Part shown: positions 9,601 to 17,253 of the stretch, one piece after another
How the letters are laid out: each line of letters starts with the position of its first letter
Numbering within the stretch: the first letter of the stretch is position 1
Source: Pontibacter beigongshangensis
Lineage (GTDB): Bacteria; Bacteroidota; Bacteroidia; Cytophagales; Hymenobacteraceae
Assembly (NCBI RefSeq): GCF_014332515.1
Contig: NZ_VFSD01000015.1
Coordinates: 94,856 to 158,855, forward strand
Length of the DNA: 64,000 bases
Direction of reading: 5' to 3'
The notes under the pieces: model-generated
What the model saw: the letters and a program-made list of their open reading frames with translations, nothing else
Told to the model about the DNA's origin: nothing
Database searches by the model: none
Made by a program: the position numbers and the translations under genes

Positions 9601-10610
9601 TCCTCAGTTATGCCCGGGTAGCCTGTCGCATTGAAAGGCACCAAAGTACCATCCAGCACACCGTTTTTATTGTTGTCGAAATAGTTGCCGGCGCCATACA
9701 GGTTAAACGTGCCAGTGCCTCTCGAGAAGGGTGTGGTCTTGTTAGCCGGTGTGAGCGGGCCTCCTACAAAGTAGTTATTGATGATGTTTACTTCAGAAAC
9801 AGCGCCGGAGCCGCCCATAATATAGGCATCGCCGCTCACCGTATGCCCCATCGGGTTGTTGGCGTTGCCATAGTTGTACACTACGTTGTTTATAAATTCG
9901 TTTACGCCCTTCACTTTGGGGTTACGGGTTTTGTTGCTGATGTACAGGTTCTTCAGCAGGCTGATCTTACCGTTAGGCGTTTCCATAAGCCCTCCGGCTG
10001 AGTGGTTGTGCCGGTGCAGGCCCTGCCCGATAATGGTATTCTGGATAGTGATGTTTGTCGGCTCATTTCCTTTTCCGTCCCAGTTAATAGAGAACACCTC
10101 ATCCAGCCCCCAGGAAAAAGACATATGGTCAAAAATCATGTTGGCACCGTTCGCAATGCCAGAGGCATCATCGTTTCGTCCTGCCCCGGCATTGGTCCCT
10201 AATCTGATCCTCAGATAGCGGGCAATGGTATTGTCGGACCCGGAGAAGGTTACTCTTTTGCCATACAGCACCACCCCATCGCCAGGGGCTGTCTGGCCTG
10301 CAATGGTTGTGTTATTGGCTACCACTATCTGCGAATTCAGACGGATAATTCCTCCCACGGCAAACACCACAATCCGCCCTGGTCGGCTTACGGCATCTCT
10401 GAAGGAGCCTGGCCCGCTATCATTCAGGTTGGTAACTACATACACTTCTTGCGTAGCAGCACCTCTGGCACCAGGCGCGAACCGCCCAAAGCCATCTGCA
10501 CCCGGAAAAGCAAGCGTCTGCGCCTGTGCTGCTGCGCTGTGGAGCAGGAAGAGCACCAGCACCAAACAGAGCACCAATATGCGTTGTAAATTCAAGTAAT
10601 TTTTTTTCAT
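6609..10610 (-). CDS. multidomain pectate lyase (PL1) with FN3, LamG and T9SS sorting domains
   Basis: A 1333-residue secreted pectate lyase. I start at the ATG at 10608-10610 (MKKNYLNLQR) because it gives a clean signal peptide ending AAAQAQ; the frame is open 22 codons further upstream. Domain order: PL1 beta-helix about residues 33-410; a calcium-binding-type loop DTDGDGMPD at 418-426; two FN3-like domains about 470-570 and 575-665; a LamG/concanavalin-like domain from GHWAFDE (about 675-890); a third FN3; a second LamG from GHWKLDE (about 1005-1215); and a type IX secretion sorting domain (YPNPLSG, YDLKG, YNAGVYVVKL) in the last 85 residues. The enzyme should cleave polygalacturonate by beta-elimination at the cell surface, with LamG modules as probable carbohydrate binders. 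FN3-LamG appears twice, suggesting an internal duplication. A terminator follows the stop. Confidence 0.93.
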   Translation of the reverse strand: MKKNYLNLQRILVLCLVLVLFLLHSAAAQAQTLAFPGADGFGRFAPGARGAATQEVYVVTNLNDSGPGSFRDAVSRPGRIVVFAVGGIIRLNSQIVVANNTTIAGQTAPGDGVVLYGKRVTFSGSDNTIARYLRIRLGTNAGAGRNDDASGIANGANMIFDHMSFSWGLDEVFSINWDGKGNEPTNITIQNTIIGQGLHRHNHSAGGLMETPNGKISLLKNLYISNKTRNPKVKGVNEFINNVVYNYGNANNPMGHTVSGDAYIMGGSGAVSEVNIINNYFVGGPLTPANKTTPFSRGTGTFNLYGAGNYFDNNKNGVLDGTLVPFNATGYPGITEDAFQAQPFAYPMAAPSLTAAEAYEWVINNVGANYPARDQVDAFMVDEVASRGTKGHYVYLESDLPLANGGLGEVFGAPAPLDTDGDGMPDAWEDAHGLNKNNKQDAVAYSTDYPEYLNIEVYVNSLVDSPAPVFIKPPTAVTLTATSVEEPASSTVVINWKDNSDNETNFVVERSVDGSNFTVVAEPAANTTTYTDAEGLVPNTTYYYRLKSVNEEHVSAYSAIATVQTPPIPTAPAVASAPAPANNYQYAELTEGALVLKWAGSDNTTTYEVYVGASADGLTKQGEVAYTANPTFNLTELAENTTYFWRVDATNEKGTAVGTVWTFRTTRSFPNGVVGHWAFDEPAEENDQILDSSPYENHGVLGLDGEDQSIRVDGKVNRALDFATAATDMYVVSVPNQDQLFLDKSSFSLSFWMKAGAALLPADNNSSAYLLAKGSFTKNEATGATGKRFNIEFKNKQFRFAIDDDNDANGGGKDELQTDGTPFFTDEWVHVVAIRDVATNKLQLFRNGVFVSEAAITKALSGIGEASALIIGNIGELEFEAATATPAPYKGKLDELKIFNYALSPVQVMEQYHTSPLPLQALTPAPAHNSQIMDAASTTLTWQGGLNTTSYKLYFGTDNSNLPFVADVPVENAGYQVEGLTANTTYYWRVDAVGDEGTTAGTVWSFTTAAFEAGLVGHWKLDETSGTEAADASPYQATGTLTGMNDAAWTTGKHQGALQFGNPASTGGIVVPDAEQFRFDENAFTISMWVKIPANTYLYAATNAKDTYLIHKGTFEAGTGKWYGVQVRDGKLTFAIDDGKTKSNIDVNVAAAPYNFFNNEWRHVVAVRDTEAKQIKLYIDNVLAGSKGYSTQSIGKADPLMIGNSAENRPYRDQMDDVRLYNYALSDTEIGALFSNVLSSRNEAVAAAGELITYPNPLSGRATVAFKLAQQGAYTIEIYDLKGALVELLGSGRAEANQMFSHELNASSYNAGVYVVKLVTEKAVVTRKIVVQR

Positions 10611-10973
10611 GAAAGGAATGGGTTTAATGGAAATTTTTAGAAAGCTGTAAACTGGCAAGTTGGAATAGGGGAACATCAGCAGCAGGATGGGGCTGCAAAG
10701 GCAACTTCATCCAACTAACTTACATTTGTTAATTTTTATATAGCAATTTAATGAGGCTTATGCAGTTAAACATCCTGCTGTGTCCTGTGGGGAAGGAGAG
10801 AGTTATCATCATGTTAGGATTTACTAGCTTTTAGGATACTCTCGGGCAAATAGAATCAGATTCTTGCAGCAATAAAAAATGTAGCGAGGAGAGACTGCTG
10901 GCACTTTGGATGGAACAAATAATCTGATATTTGGACTCAGATTCTTGACTTTCATTTCCATGCTTGCTATATC
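10611..10973. other. divergent intergenic region between lyase and GT2 genes
   Basis: No gene is seen. It contains the shared CATCCTGCTGTGTCC motif (10771-10785). TACATTTG at 10721-10728 matches a plus-strand -7 element but has no good -33 partner and lies 250-300 bp from the GT2 start. Confidence 0.45.
10761..10785. promoter_or_regulatory. shared upstream motif, copy B
   Basis: TGCAGTTAAA followed by CATCCTGCTGTGTCC and TGTGG. The 15-mer is identical to 5969-5983. It lies about 160 bp upstream of the large pectate lyase gene. Confidence 0.3.
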
Positions 10974-11021
10974 ATGTTGAGTTTAGCTACCTTTACCAAG
11001 AAGTTCCAGGAAAACTGCCAG

Positions 11022-11927
11022 ATGGATGTTTCTGTTATTGTCATAAATTTCAACACGTTTGCGCTCACCTCAGCCTGCATCCGCTCCGTTTATGAAAAAA
11101 CCAGCGGCGTAACGTTTGAGCTGATACTAGTAGATAATGGCTCGCATGAGTGCAGCCCCACCCGTTTTAAAGAAGAATTCCCAGACATTAAACTTATCAT
11201 AAGTGAGACCAACCTGGGCTTTGCAAAAGGCAATAACCTGGGATTGCAAAAGGCAACAGGGCGTACAATACTGCTACTGAACAGCGATACGCAACTCTTG
11301 AACAATGCCATCGCACTGGCACATACACGGCTTCTGAAATCTCCTGAATCAGGTGCTCTGGCAGGAAAGCTATATTACCCTGACAGGAAAGTTCAGCACA
11401 ATGTCCAACGCTTCCCCTCCATTAAACTGCTTCTCCTGGAAGTTCTGAGGCTCTTTCATTTAATGCCTTTGCAAAAGCGAGGCGAGGTTTTAATGGGCGG
11501 CTATTTCTCCTATCAAATAGAATTATTTGCAGATTGGACTTGGGCCACTTTCCTGCTGATCAGGCGGGACGTGCTTGATAACTTTCCAAACGGCAGGCTA
11601 CATGAAGACTTCTTTATGTATGAAGAAGATAAACAATGGTGCCTTTTCATGCGGCAGTTGGGGTTGAAAGTTCTGTTTTCGCCACAGCCTCACATTTTGC
11701 ACCACGCCTCTGGCAGCAGTAGCGCGAAGGAGTATTCATTCACCGTTAACACCTCCATCTTACACAATGAATTTCGGTTTTTAACCATGACAAAGGGAGT
11801 GATGTATGCCAGAATATTCTTCCTCCTAAAGACAGTTCAATATCTTACATCAGGATATACCCAGGCAAAAGCAATGGCGAAGCATTATTTACGAATTGCC
11901 CTGTCTGGACCACCTGCAACACAATAG
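11022..11927 (+). CDS. glycosyltransferase family 2, WbbL/rhamnosyltransferase type
   Basis: A GT-A fold glycosyltransferase for cell-surface polysaccharide synthesis, acting on the cytoplasmic side of the inner membrane. The frame opens at 10974, but the family start motif MDVSVIVINFNTF begins at the ATG at 11022, which I prefer; the 10974 start would add 16 atypical residues. Landmarks: VDNGS (nucleotide-sugar binding), ETNLGFAKGNNLGL, LLLNSDTQ in the DxD position, and HEDFFMYEEDKQWCLFMRQLG. The spacing follows dTDP-rhamnose-type GT2 enzymes. The substrate is not determined. It is followed after about 160 bp, containing one intergenic repeat, by a GT4 gene on the same strand, and that by a convergent flippase gene, making a small polysaccharide locus. 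Confidence 0.87.
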   Translation: MDVSVIVINFNTFALTSACIRSVYEKTSGVTFELILVDNGSHECSPTRFKEEFPDIKLIISETNLGFAKGNNLGLQKATGRTILLLNSDTQLLNNAIALAHTRLLKSPESGALAGKLYYPDRKVQHNVQRFPSIKLLLLEVLRLFHLMPLQKRGEVLMGGYFSYQIELFADWTWATFLLIRRDVLDNFPNGRLHEDFFMYEEDKQWCLFMRQLGLKVLFSPQPHILHHASGSSSAKEYSFTVNTSILHNEFRFLTMTKGVMYARIFFLLKTVQYLTSGYTQAKAMAKHYLRIALSGPPATQ

Positions 11928-11958
11928 TAAGATAAAGCTTCTTTTAAAATTGTGCTTT

Positions 11959-12016
11959 AAACAGCAGCATCAGCAGGTATAAATGTACCAGAAGGAGCTT
12001 TTTCATTAGAATAATT
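11959..12016 (+). repeat. 32-bp intergenic repeat, copy 5
   Basis: ACAGCAGCATCAGCAGG precedes AGAAGGAGCTTTTTC and ATTAGAATAATT. It lies between the GT2 and GT4 genes, which share its strand. Confidence 0.8.
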
Positions 12017-12084
12017 GGCTGTATTTGTTCCGGAGCAGGTAAGACCACTGAGAAAGTATAAGCGCTTAGAAGATATTATAAAGC

Positions 12085-13332
12085 ATGAAATTAAGAATTG
12101 CCTACTGTGTAAGTTATTTTCCAGCAGAAACATATCATCTCAATCAGTTGAAAGGGCTTCTGGACGATAGACATCGTGTGACTATTTTTTCGATAGGCAA
12201 ATTAAAAAACTATCCAGACCATGCGCTTGTCAATGAGTATAAAATGCTTTCCCTTACTCATGAAAGACCCTTCATTCCCAGAAACAAGCTGCTCCGCTTC
12301 CTGAAGGCTTTCGGGCTTCTGATGGCTAACCTCAGAGATGCCCGCTACCTGCTCCGAACCTTAAATATCCGCAGGTATGGCAAATATGCAGCTAACCTTC
12401 AGTTCTTCTACGATACCATTCCCTATCTGCGGGAGCGGGAGTTTGATATTGTTCACTGTCAGTTTGGGCCCAACGGTATAAAAGCGTTAAACTTCAGAGA
12501 AATAGGGCTACTCAAGGGCAGGCTGATCACCTCCTTTCATGGGTTTGATATTAACGAAAAAGCTTTCCTTTCCTGGCCCTCCCACTACTCCCGCAAAGGT
12601 CTTTACCGGGACCTGAGCAAGGAGTGTGAAATCTTTACTGTCAGCTCTATTTTTTCAAAGCAGACTGTGGTTAACCTGGGTATTCCTGCTCAAAAAATAG
12701 AGGTGCTTCCTGTAGGACTCGACACAAAAAAGTTCATCAGAGATCAAAATACAATAGTTCCTACTGCTCCACCAATTGTACTTACTGTCTCCCGCCTCGT
12801 TCCGTTCAAAGGCCTGGAGTACAGCATGCTGACAATTAAAAATTTAATACCCGACTTTCCTAGTCTGAAGTACCATATTCTGGGCGAAGGAGAAGAAAGG
12901 CCAACGCTGGAGAAGTTGATACGGGAGTTAGGTTTGGAGAAGAATGTGTTTCTTCATGGAGCCGCTACACAGGAGCAAGTGCTTGCCTTTTACAACAGAG
13001 CTCAGGTGTTCCTGCTAAGCAGCATAGAGGCCGAAGACGGCGAAGTAGAAACGCAAGGGCTGGTAGTGCAGGAGGCTCAGAGTATGGAACTACCCGTAGT
13101 AGTAAGTAATGCCGGCGGAACACCAGAAGGTTTAATTGATGGAAAAACAGGTTTTGTAGTGCCTCAGAAGGACGTACATGGTATGACGGTCAAGCTCCGC
13201 ACACTACTCCAGAACCCAACTTTAAGAGATGCTATGGGCAAGGCAGGACGTGCTTTTGTAGTAGAGCGTTACGATAATAAGGTACAGCACCAGAAACTGA
13301 TGCAGCTGTATCAGGCTTTGCTTCACAAGTAA
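12085..13332 (+). CDS. glycosyltransferase family 4 (GT-B fold)
   Basis: A 415-residue retaining glycosyltransferase, probably adding a hexose to a lipid-linked surface polysaccharide. The N-terminal Rossmann half begins MKLRIAYCVSYFPA. The C-terminal half carries the GT4 markers VSRLVPFKGLEYSM, YHILGEGEERPTLE, VFLHGAATQEQVLAFY and the nucleotide-sugar E-x7-E region ETQGLVVQEAQSMELPVVVSNAGGTPEGL. It resembles colanic-acid-type enzymes such as WcaL, but acceptor and sugar are unknown. Its stop is only 3 bp from the stop of the convergent flippase gene, so the two transcripts must overlap or end very close together. Confidence 0.88.
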   Translation: MKLRIAYCVSYFPAETYHLNQLKGLLDDRHRVTIFSIGKLKNYPDHALVNEYKMLSLTHERPFIPRNKLLRFLKAFGLLMANLRDARYLLRTLNIRRYGKYAANLQFFYDTIPYLREREFDIVHCQFGPNGIKALNFREIGLLKGRLITSFHGFDINEKAFLSWPSHYSRKGLYRDLSKECEIFTVSSIFSKQTVVNLGIPAQKIEVLPVGLDTKKFIRDQNTIVPTAPPIVLTVSRLVPFKGLEYSMLTIKNLIPDFPSLKYHILGEGEERPTLEKLIRELGLEKNVFLHGAATQEQVLAFYNRAQVFLLSSIEAEDGEVETQGLVVQEAQSMELPVVVSNAGGTPEGLIDGKTGFVVPQKDVHGMTVKLRTLLQNPTLRDAMGKAGRAFVVERYDNKVQHQKLMQLYQALLHK

Positions 13333-13335
13333 AAA

Positions 13336-14745
13336 TCAATTACTTCTTTTTAGGAAGATCACTCCTAAACTAAGACATACTAAGGTAACAGATACCAAAA
13401 TTTTGTAATACAAAGCACTATCAACTAAAAAATACACAGCCAAAAGCAGCAGAATGGTCATTAACAACCACCACAGCGGGTAATAGTTCACCATTGCTTC
13501 TGCTTTATACTCCTTCATGAAAAAGCCTGCATACCCCATGTACATGAAGCACGCAAAGGTTGTAAAGGCGGCAGCCTCATATCCATATATGGGCACCAGT
13601 ATAAAATTTAGAACGACATTTGCCACCCCTCCCACAGTTGATATTTTCCAGAGTTTGTTTGTTTGTTCGCGGTAAGAGAGCAGGTTTATGACAGCCAGGT
13701 ACATCGGCCTGAAATTACACCCCATAAGTATGATAATCGCGATAGGATACGCCTGCTGCAGCTCGTCATTCCTGATCAGTATTTCAAAGGCTTCTTTCAT
13801 CCAGATGCTTCCCAGGGAGGTAGCCAGCAAAAAGAGCACTTGTAATGAGAAGGTCATGCGGCGAATCTGCAGTGCTGCCTCCATGTCGCCTCTACGGGAA
13901 TAGAGCTGCATATAAACAGGAGTGGCAGCCTGCACAATAGCACCACTGGCAGAGGCAAAGTAACTTCCAAAATTAGCTGCCACATTATATAAGCCAATCT
14001 GGGGAAGTGGAACCCGCAATATCCCCATGACCAGTTTGTCAGATGCATCCAACAGGAAAAAGGACATATGATGCGGCACTACCGGAACTGATACACGCAA
14101 GGCGCTTATGATCCTGGACCATTTAAAATTAAAGATGGGCCACAGCTGTTGCTTGACATACACAAAATAGAAGTTGATGAAGAACCCTGCCACAGCTCCG
14201 AAAAAATGCCCATAGAACCAGCCCCTGTACCCAAGGTTCAAATACCTGATAGCATAAATATTAACAGCGACCACCACCATCCCAACCACCAATGATCGGA
14301 AAGCAACAGGCAGGGGCCGCTGGGAAAGCTGAAAAAACACGTTTGATTGTACATCCGTAGCTGAGAAAAACATGGCTGGTATCGCAAAAAGCAAAGCAGT
14401 CTGCAACTTGTTTTCCAGGGTGTGTATAGGCACAAAAAGAAATATTACCAGCCCGAGAACTAACCCGTATAATAGCGTCCAGATGGAGATAAACCCATTC
14501 AACTGCCGCCATACCCACTTGTACCGCACAGGAGAATTCACAAAGCTATTCACCATTACAACCGACAACCCTAGAAACTGCAGAAACCCCAGTCCAGATA
14601 CCAACGCCATCACTACGCCAGCTATACCATAATCCTGGGTTGATAAATACGGCGTTATGATCGGCAGCGTCAGCACCCCAGCCAGTCGTGGCAGCTGTGC
14701 CGCCAGGCCGTAGATGGCCGCATCTGATAATAATTTTCGAAGCAT
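13336..14745 (-). CDS. oligosaccharide flippase family (Wzx-like, MOP superfamily)
   Basis: A 469-residue polytopic membrane protein with about 12-14 hydrophobic segments. It starts MLRKLLSDAAIYGLAAQLPRLAGVLTLPIITPYLSTQDYGIAG, the usual opening of the polysaccharide-biosynthesis branch of the MOP superfamily. These proteins flip undecaprenyl-linked oligosaccharide repeat units across the inner membrane. It faces the two glycosyltransferase genes, consistent with a joint role in an exopolysaccharide or O-antigen-type glycan (inference). A -7 promoter element lies 4 bp upstream of the start codon, so the mRNA is probably leaderless. Confidence 0.9.
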   Translation of the reverse strand: MLRKLLSDAAIYGLAAQLPRLAGVLTLPIITPYLSTQDYGIAGVVMALVSGLGFLQFLGLSVVMVNSFVNSPVRYKWVWRQLNGFISIWTLLYGLVLGLVIFLFVPIHTLENKLQTALLFAIPAMFFSATDVQSNVFFQLSQRPLPVAFRSLVVGMVVVAVNIYAIRYLNLGYRGWFYGHFFGAVAGFFINFYFVYVKQQLWPIFNFKWSRIISALRVSVPVVPHHMSFFLLDASDKLVMGILRVPLPQIGLYNVAANFGSYFASASGAIVQAATPVYMQLYSRRGDMEAALQIRRMTFSLQVLFLLATSLGSIWMKEAFEILIRNDELQQAYPIAIIILMGCNFRPMYLAVINLLSYREQTNKLWKISTVGGVANVVLNFILVPIYGYEAAAFTTFACFMYMGYAGFFMKEYKAEAMVNYYPLWWLLMTILLLLAVYFLVDSALYYKILVSVTLVCLSLGVIFLKRSN

Positions 14746-14749
14746 TGCC

Positions 14750-14757
14750 CAAATTTA
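14750..14757 (-). promoter_or_regulatory. -7 promoter element of flippase gene
   Basis: TAAATTTG on the minus strand is an exact match to the Bacteroidota TAnnTTTG consensus. It ends only 4 bp from the ATG of the flippase gene, implying an almost leaderless transcript. No clear -33 TTG is seen. Confidence 0.5.
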
Positions 14758-14909
14758 AACGATAATTTCTGGCGCAGTGCAAAAAAGCTTGGCATCTGTC
14801 ATACGTGCTAATTCGTCATATTTCCTGAAAATTGCACCAAAAACAGCCGCTTACCGTTTGTTTCGGTAGCAGAATTGGCAACGGCTAAATCAAAAGCTCA
14901 AAAAATTAG

Positions 14910-14917
14910 TATATTTG
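14910..14917 (+). promoter_or_regulatory. -7 promoter element of ricT-gldH
   Basis: TATATTTG matches TAnnTTTG, 57 bp upstream of the ricT start. The -33 position lacks TTG. The leader then contains GTTAG/CTAAC (14943-14947, 14953-14957), a small inverted repeat just before the ribosome binding site. Confidence 0.5.
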
Positions 14918-14960
14918 TTAATTGTAAAAAATGAAAACAAGCGTTAGCCTGACTAACATA

Positions 14961-14966
14961 AAGGAG
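14961..14966 (+). promoter_or_regulatory. Shine-Dalgarno AAGGAG that fixes the ricT GTG start
   Basis: AAGGAG with 8 bp spacing to GTG at 14975-14977. Strong Shine-Dalgarno sequences are rare in this window. Here it supports a GTG start in the absence of an upstream ATG. Confidence 0.6.
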
Positions 14967-14974
14967 ATATAATT

Positions 14975-16393
14975 GTGGGATGTAGTTCATGTTCTAGTGG
15001 CGGTTGCGGCTCTAAGGGCAGCACCGCTGATAGCAGCCCCGCTGGCTGCAAAAGTAACGGAGGTTGCAGCACAGGTGGCTGCAACCGGCTAAACGTGTTT
15101 GATTGGCTGAGCGATATGGATTTGCCAACAGCATTTGAAGAATTCGATATAGTAGAAGTACGGTTTAAAGGCGGGCGTAAAGACTTTTTCAGAAACCCGA
15201 ATAAGGTGGAGCTTATTACCGGCGATCCGGTGGTGGTAGACGTCCCCAATGGGCACCATATTGGCCATGTATCGCTGAAGGGTGAACTGGTGCGCCTGCA
15301 GATGCTGAAAAAGAAGGTCGACAACAACGAGGAGATCCGAAGCATTTACCGGGTGGCCAACGAGCGCGACATGGAGAAGTTTAACGAAGTGCGCGACCTG
15401 GAAGGGACCACCATGTACCGCGCCCGCGAAATTATCCAGAACCTGCGCCTGAAAATGAAGCTCTCGGACGTGGAGTACCAGGCCGACAAGTCCAAAGCCA
15501 CTTTCTACTATTCGGCCGACGACCGCGTGGATTTCCGGGACCTGATCAAAAAGCTGGCCGAGGAATTTAAGATCCGCATCGAGATGCGCCAGATCAGCCT
15601 GCGGCATGAGGCCGGACGCCTGGGCGGAATTGGCTCCTGTGGCCGTGAGCTTTGCTGCTCTACCTGGCTCACCGACTTTAAAAGTGTATCTACCACAGCG
15701 GCCCGGTACCAGAACCTCTCGCTCAACCCCAGTAAGCTGTCGGGGCAGTGTGGCCGCCTGAAGTGCTGCCTCAACTATGAGCTGGAAACGTACATGGAGG
15801 CCCTGAAGGATATACCGACTGTGGCCCGACCACTCCAGACAAAGCAGGGCGATGCCATCCTGCAGAAAACAGACATCTTTAAAAAGATGATGTGGTTTGG
15901 CTTCAGGGGCGACAACAACTGGTACCCCGTGCCGGCAGCGCGCGTTAAGGAGATTCAGGAGCTGAACGCAAAGGGTATGGCCGTGGAGTTCCTGGTGCAG
16001 GAAGCCGCGCCGGAGCCTAAGCAAAATGAGTTCGTGACGCAGGTAGAGGGTAGCCTGGAGCGCCTCGACGACAAGTTCAAAGTAAGCAAGAAGAAGAAAA
16101 AGAAGAAAAAGAAAACTAATCCGGAAGGCGCTGCACCTGCAAAACCTGCTCCTGCTGCGGCCACAGAGCCAAAAGCCGCTGGCGAGCAGCAGCAACACCG
16201 CAGGCAGAAACCTTTCCATCAGAAAAACAAGAACCGGGGCGAAGAAGGCGGCAGCGTGCCAAACCAAACGGCTCAGCCGGCCCAGGCCGCCACAGGCGAA
16301 GCCAGCCAGCTGCAGCCGCGCAAGCAGAAGCCACGCAAGCCCTTTAACAAAGGCAAAAAACCGGATCAACCTAAACCAGGCACCAATGCATAA
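14975..16393 (+). CDS. ricT: PSP1 domain protein, RicT-like
   Basis: A 472-residue protein related to RicT (YaaT) of Bacillus, a subunit of an iron-sulfur-containing complex that in Firmicutes affects RNase Y processing; its job in Bacteroidota is not settled. It starts with GTG, supported by AAGGAG upstream. The first 36 residues carry six Cys (3, 6, 11, 25, 31, 36) in a Gly/Ser-rich stretch, an extension that could bind metal. The PSP1 core runs about residues 45-300, with the conserved Cys groups GSCGRELCCS and SGQCGRLKCCLNYE. The last ~100 residues are a basic, disordered tail with a run of nine Lys, like an RNA-binding tail. It overlaps gldH by 8 bp, so the two are co-transcribed. Confidence 0.88.
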   Translation: MGCSSCSSGGCGSKGSTADSSPAGCKSNGGCSTGGCNRLNVFDWLSDMDLPTAFEEFDIVEVRFKGGRKDFFRNPNKVELITGDPVVVDVPNGHHIGHVSLKGELVRLQMLKKKVDNNEEIRSIYRVANERDMEKFNEVRDLEGTTMYRAREIIQNLRLKMKLSDVEYQADKSKATFYYSADDRVDFRDLIKKLAEEFKIRIEMRQISLRHEAGRLGGIGSCGRELCCSTWLTDFKSVSTTAARYQNLSLNPSKLSGQCGRLKCCLNYELETYMEALKDIPTVARPLQTKQGDAILQKTDIFKKMMWFGFRGDNNWYPVPAARVKEIQELNAKGMAVEFLVQEAAPEPKQNEFVTQVEGSLERLDDKFKVSKKKKKKKKKTNPEGAAPAKPAPAAATEPKAAGEQQQHRRQKPFHQKNKNRGEEGGSVPNQTAQPAQAATGEASQLQPRKQKPRKPFNKGKKPDQPKPGTNA

Positions 16394-16868
16394 ACTTGCT
16401 TTATGGGGAGTTGCTCTTTTGCTGCTTTCGCTTGTGAGTTGCGACCCGGCACGAGTATATGAACAGAACGTGGATGTACCGGAAGGAAACTGGTATGTAG
16501 ATAACAGTCAGAACTTTGAGTTCCAGATTCAGGATACCACGCAGCGTTACGATATCTATTTTAATGTGCGGTATTCGCTCTCGTACGAGTTCTACAACCT
16601 GTACCTGCAGCACCAGTTGCTTGGCCCGGACAGTGCACAACTGTCGTCGGCCCTGCACGAGCTTAAATTGATGGACCCTAAAACCGGAAAACCGCTGGGC
16701 AATGGCTCCAGTAATATCTTCGACCTGCAGGCACTAGCCATTAAAAATGTAGCGTTCCGGAAAGTGGGTACTTACAGGCTAAAGCTGACACAGTATATGC
16801 GCCGCGACCCGTTGCCGAACATACTTGCCGTGGGAGTTCGGGTAGCTGCCAGAAATTCAGAGAACTAG
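16386..16868 (+). CDS. gldH: gliding motility lipoprotein GldH
   Basis: A 160-residue lipoprotein with signal sequence ending SLVSC (Cys 19), then the GldH-type body: VYEQNVDVPEGNWYVDNSQNFEFQIQDT, YNLYLQHQLLGPDS and DPLPNILAVGVRV. GldH is required for gliding in Flavobacterium johnsoniae and belongs to the set of Gld lipoproteins around the type IX secretion/gliding machinery. Many non-gliding Bacteroidota keep it, so motility cannot be concluded. It starts inside the ricT reading frame. A strong hairpin terminator follows 12 bp after the stop. Confidence 0.93.
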   Translation: MHKLALWGVALLLLSLVSCDPARVYEQNVDVPEGNWYVDNSQNFEFQIQDTTQRYDIYFNVRYSLSYEFYNLYLQHQLLGPDSAQLSSALHELKLMDPKTGKPLGNGSSNIFDLQALAIKNVAFRKVGTYRLKLTQYMRRDPLPNILAVGVRVAARNSEN

Positions 16869-16880
16869 TGCCCGTCCTTT

Positions 16881-16934
16881 AAATTCAAAAGCCCCTTATC
16901 ATCCTGAAAAGGCAGATAAGGGGCTTTTGAATTC
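16881..16934. terminator. hairpin terminator after gldH
   Basis: Arms 16881-16900 and 16915-16934 match at 19 of 20 positions (CAAAAGCCCCTTATC with its complement), with a 14-nt loop. The T-rich outer flank after the plus-strand stem makes it a good intrinsic terminator for ricT-gldH. Confidence 0.85.
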
Positions 16935-17253
16935 TATCCTAAACCCGGAAAACTTACGCTTTCCAAAAGCCACCGTAAGCACAACCCAGGCCCCTGTTCT
17001 GCGCCCCGCAGCAAGTAAAAATATTCAGGGCGGCCAGCGACATCTCAAAGCCGACATCCACGTACAAGGGGCATACCGTGCAGGCACCTGGGGTTGCGCT
17101 GGAGCTTTCCAATTTCCCGGCATCTTACAAAAAGGCTTTTCGGGGCAGCAGCAGCTATAGCAATCGCCGAAGGCCTTTTTCATTCAAATAATTTCGCCCG
17201 GCCCTGGAGGTAACATCAATATGCCGCCGTAGCTTATTTTAAACAAACCTTGT
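16935..17253. other. intergenic region between gldH and the EEP-family gene
   Basis: About 320 bp with no recognisable gene; a 77-codon open frame at 16927 starts inside the terminator stem and looks like chance. One intergenic repeat copy ends 60 bp before the next start. Confidence 0.5.
17142..17193 (+). repeat. 32-bp intergenic repeat, copy 6
   Basis: GGGGCAGCAGCAGC precedes CGAAGGCCTTTTTC and ATTCAAATAATT. The AT-rich half differs from consensus at two positions. Confidence 0.7.

Noticed and set aside
7278..10599. Several 80-190 codon plus-strand frames antisense to the large pectate lyase
   Set aside because: They lie entirely opposite a gene with continuous domain homology and have no independent signals.
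15089..16369. 426-codon open frame antisense to the ricT gene
   Set aside because: The plus strand encodes a complete PSP1-domain protein with family motifs; the antisense frame is a shadow of GC-rich codons with no recognisable domain or start signal.
16927..17160. 77-codon plus-strand frame after gldH
   Set aside because: It starts inside the gldH terminator stem and runs into repeat copy 6; composition and residues do not resemble a protein.
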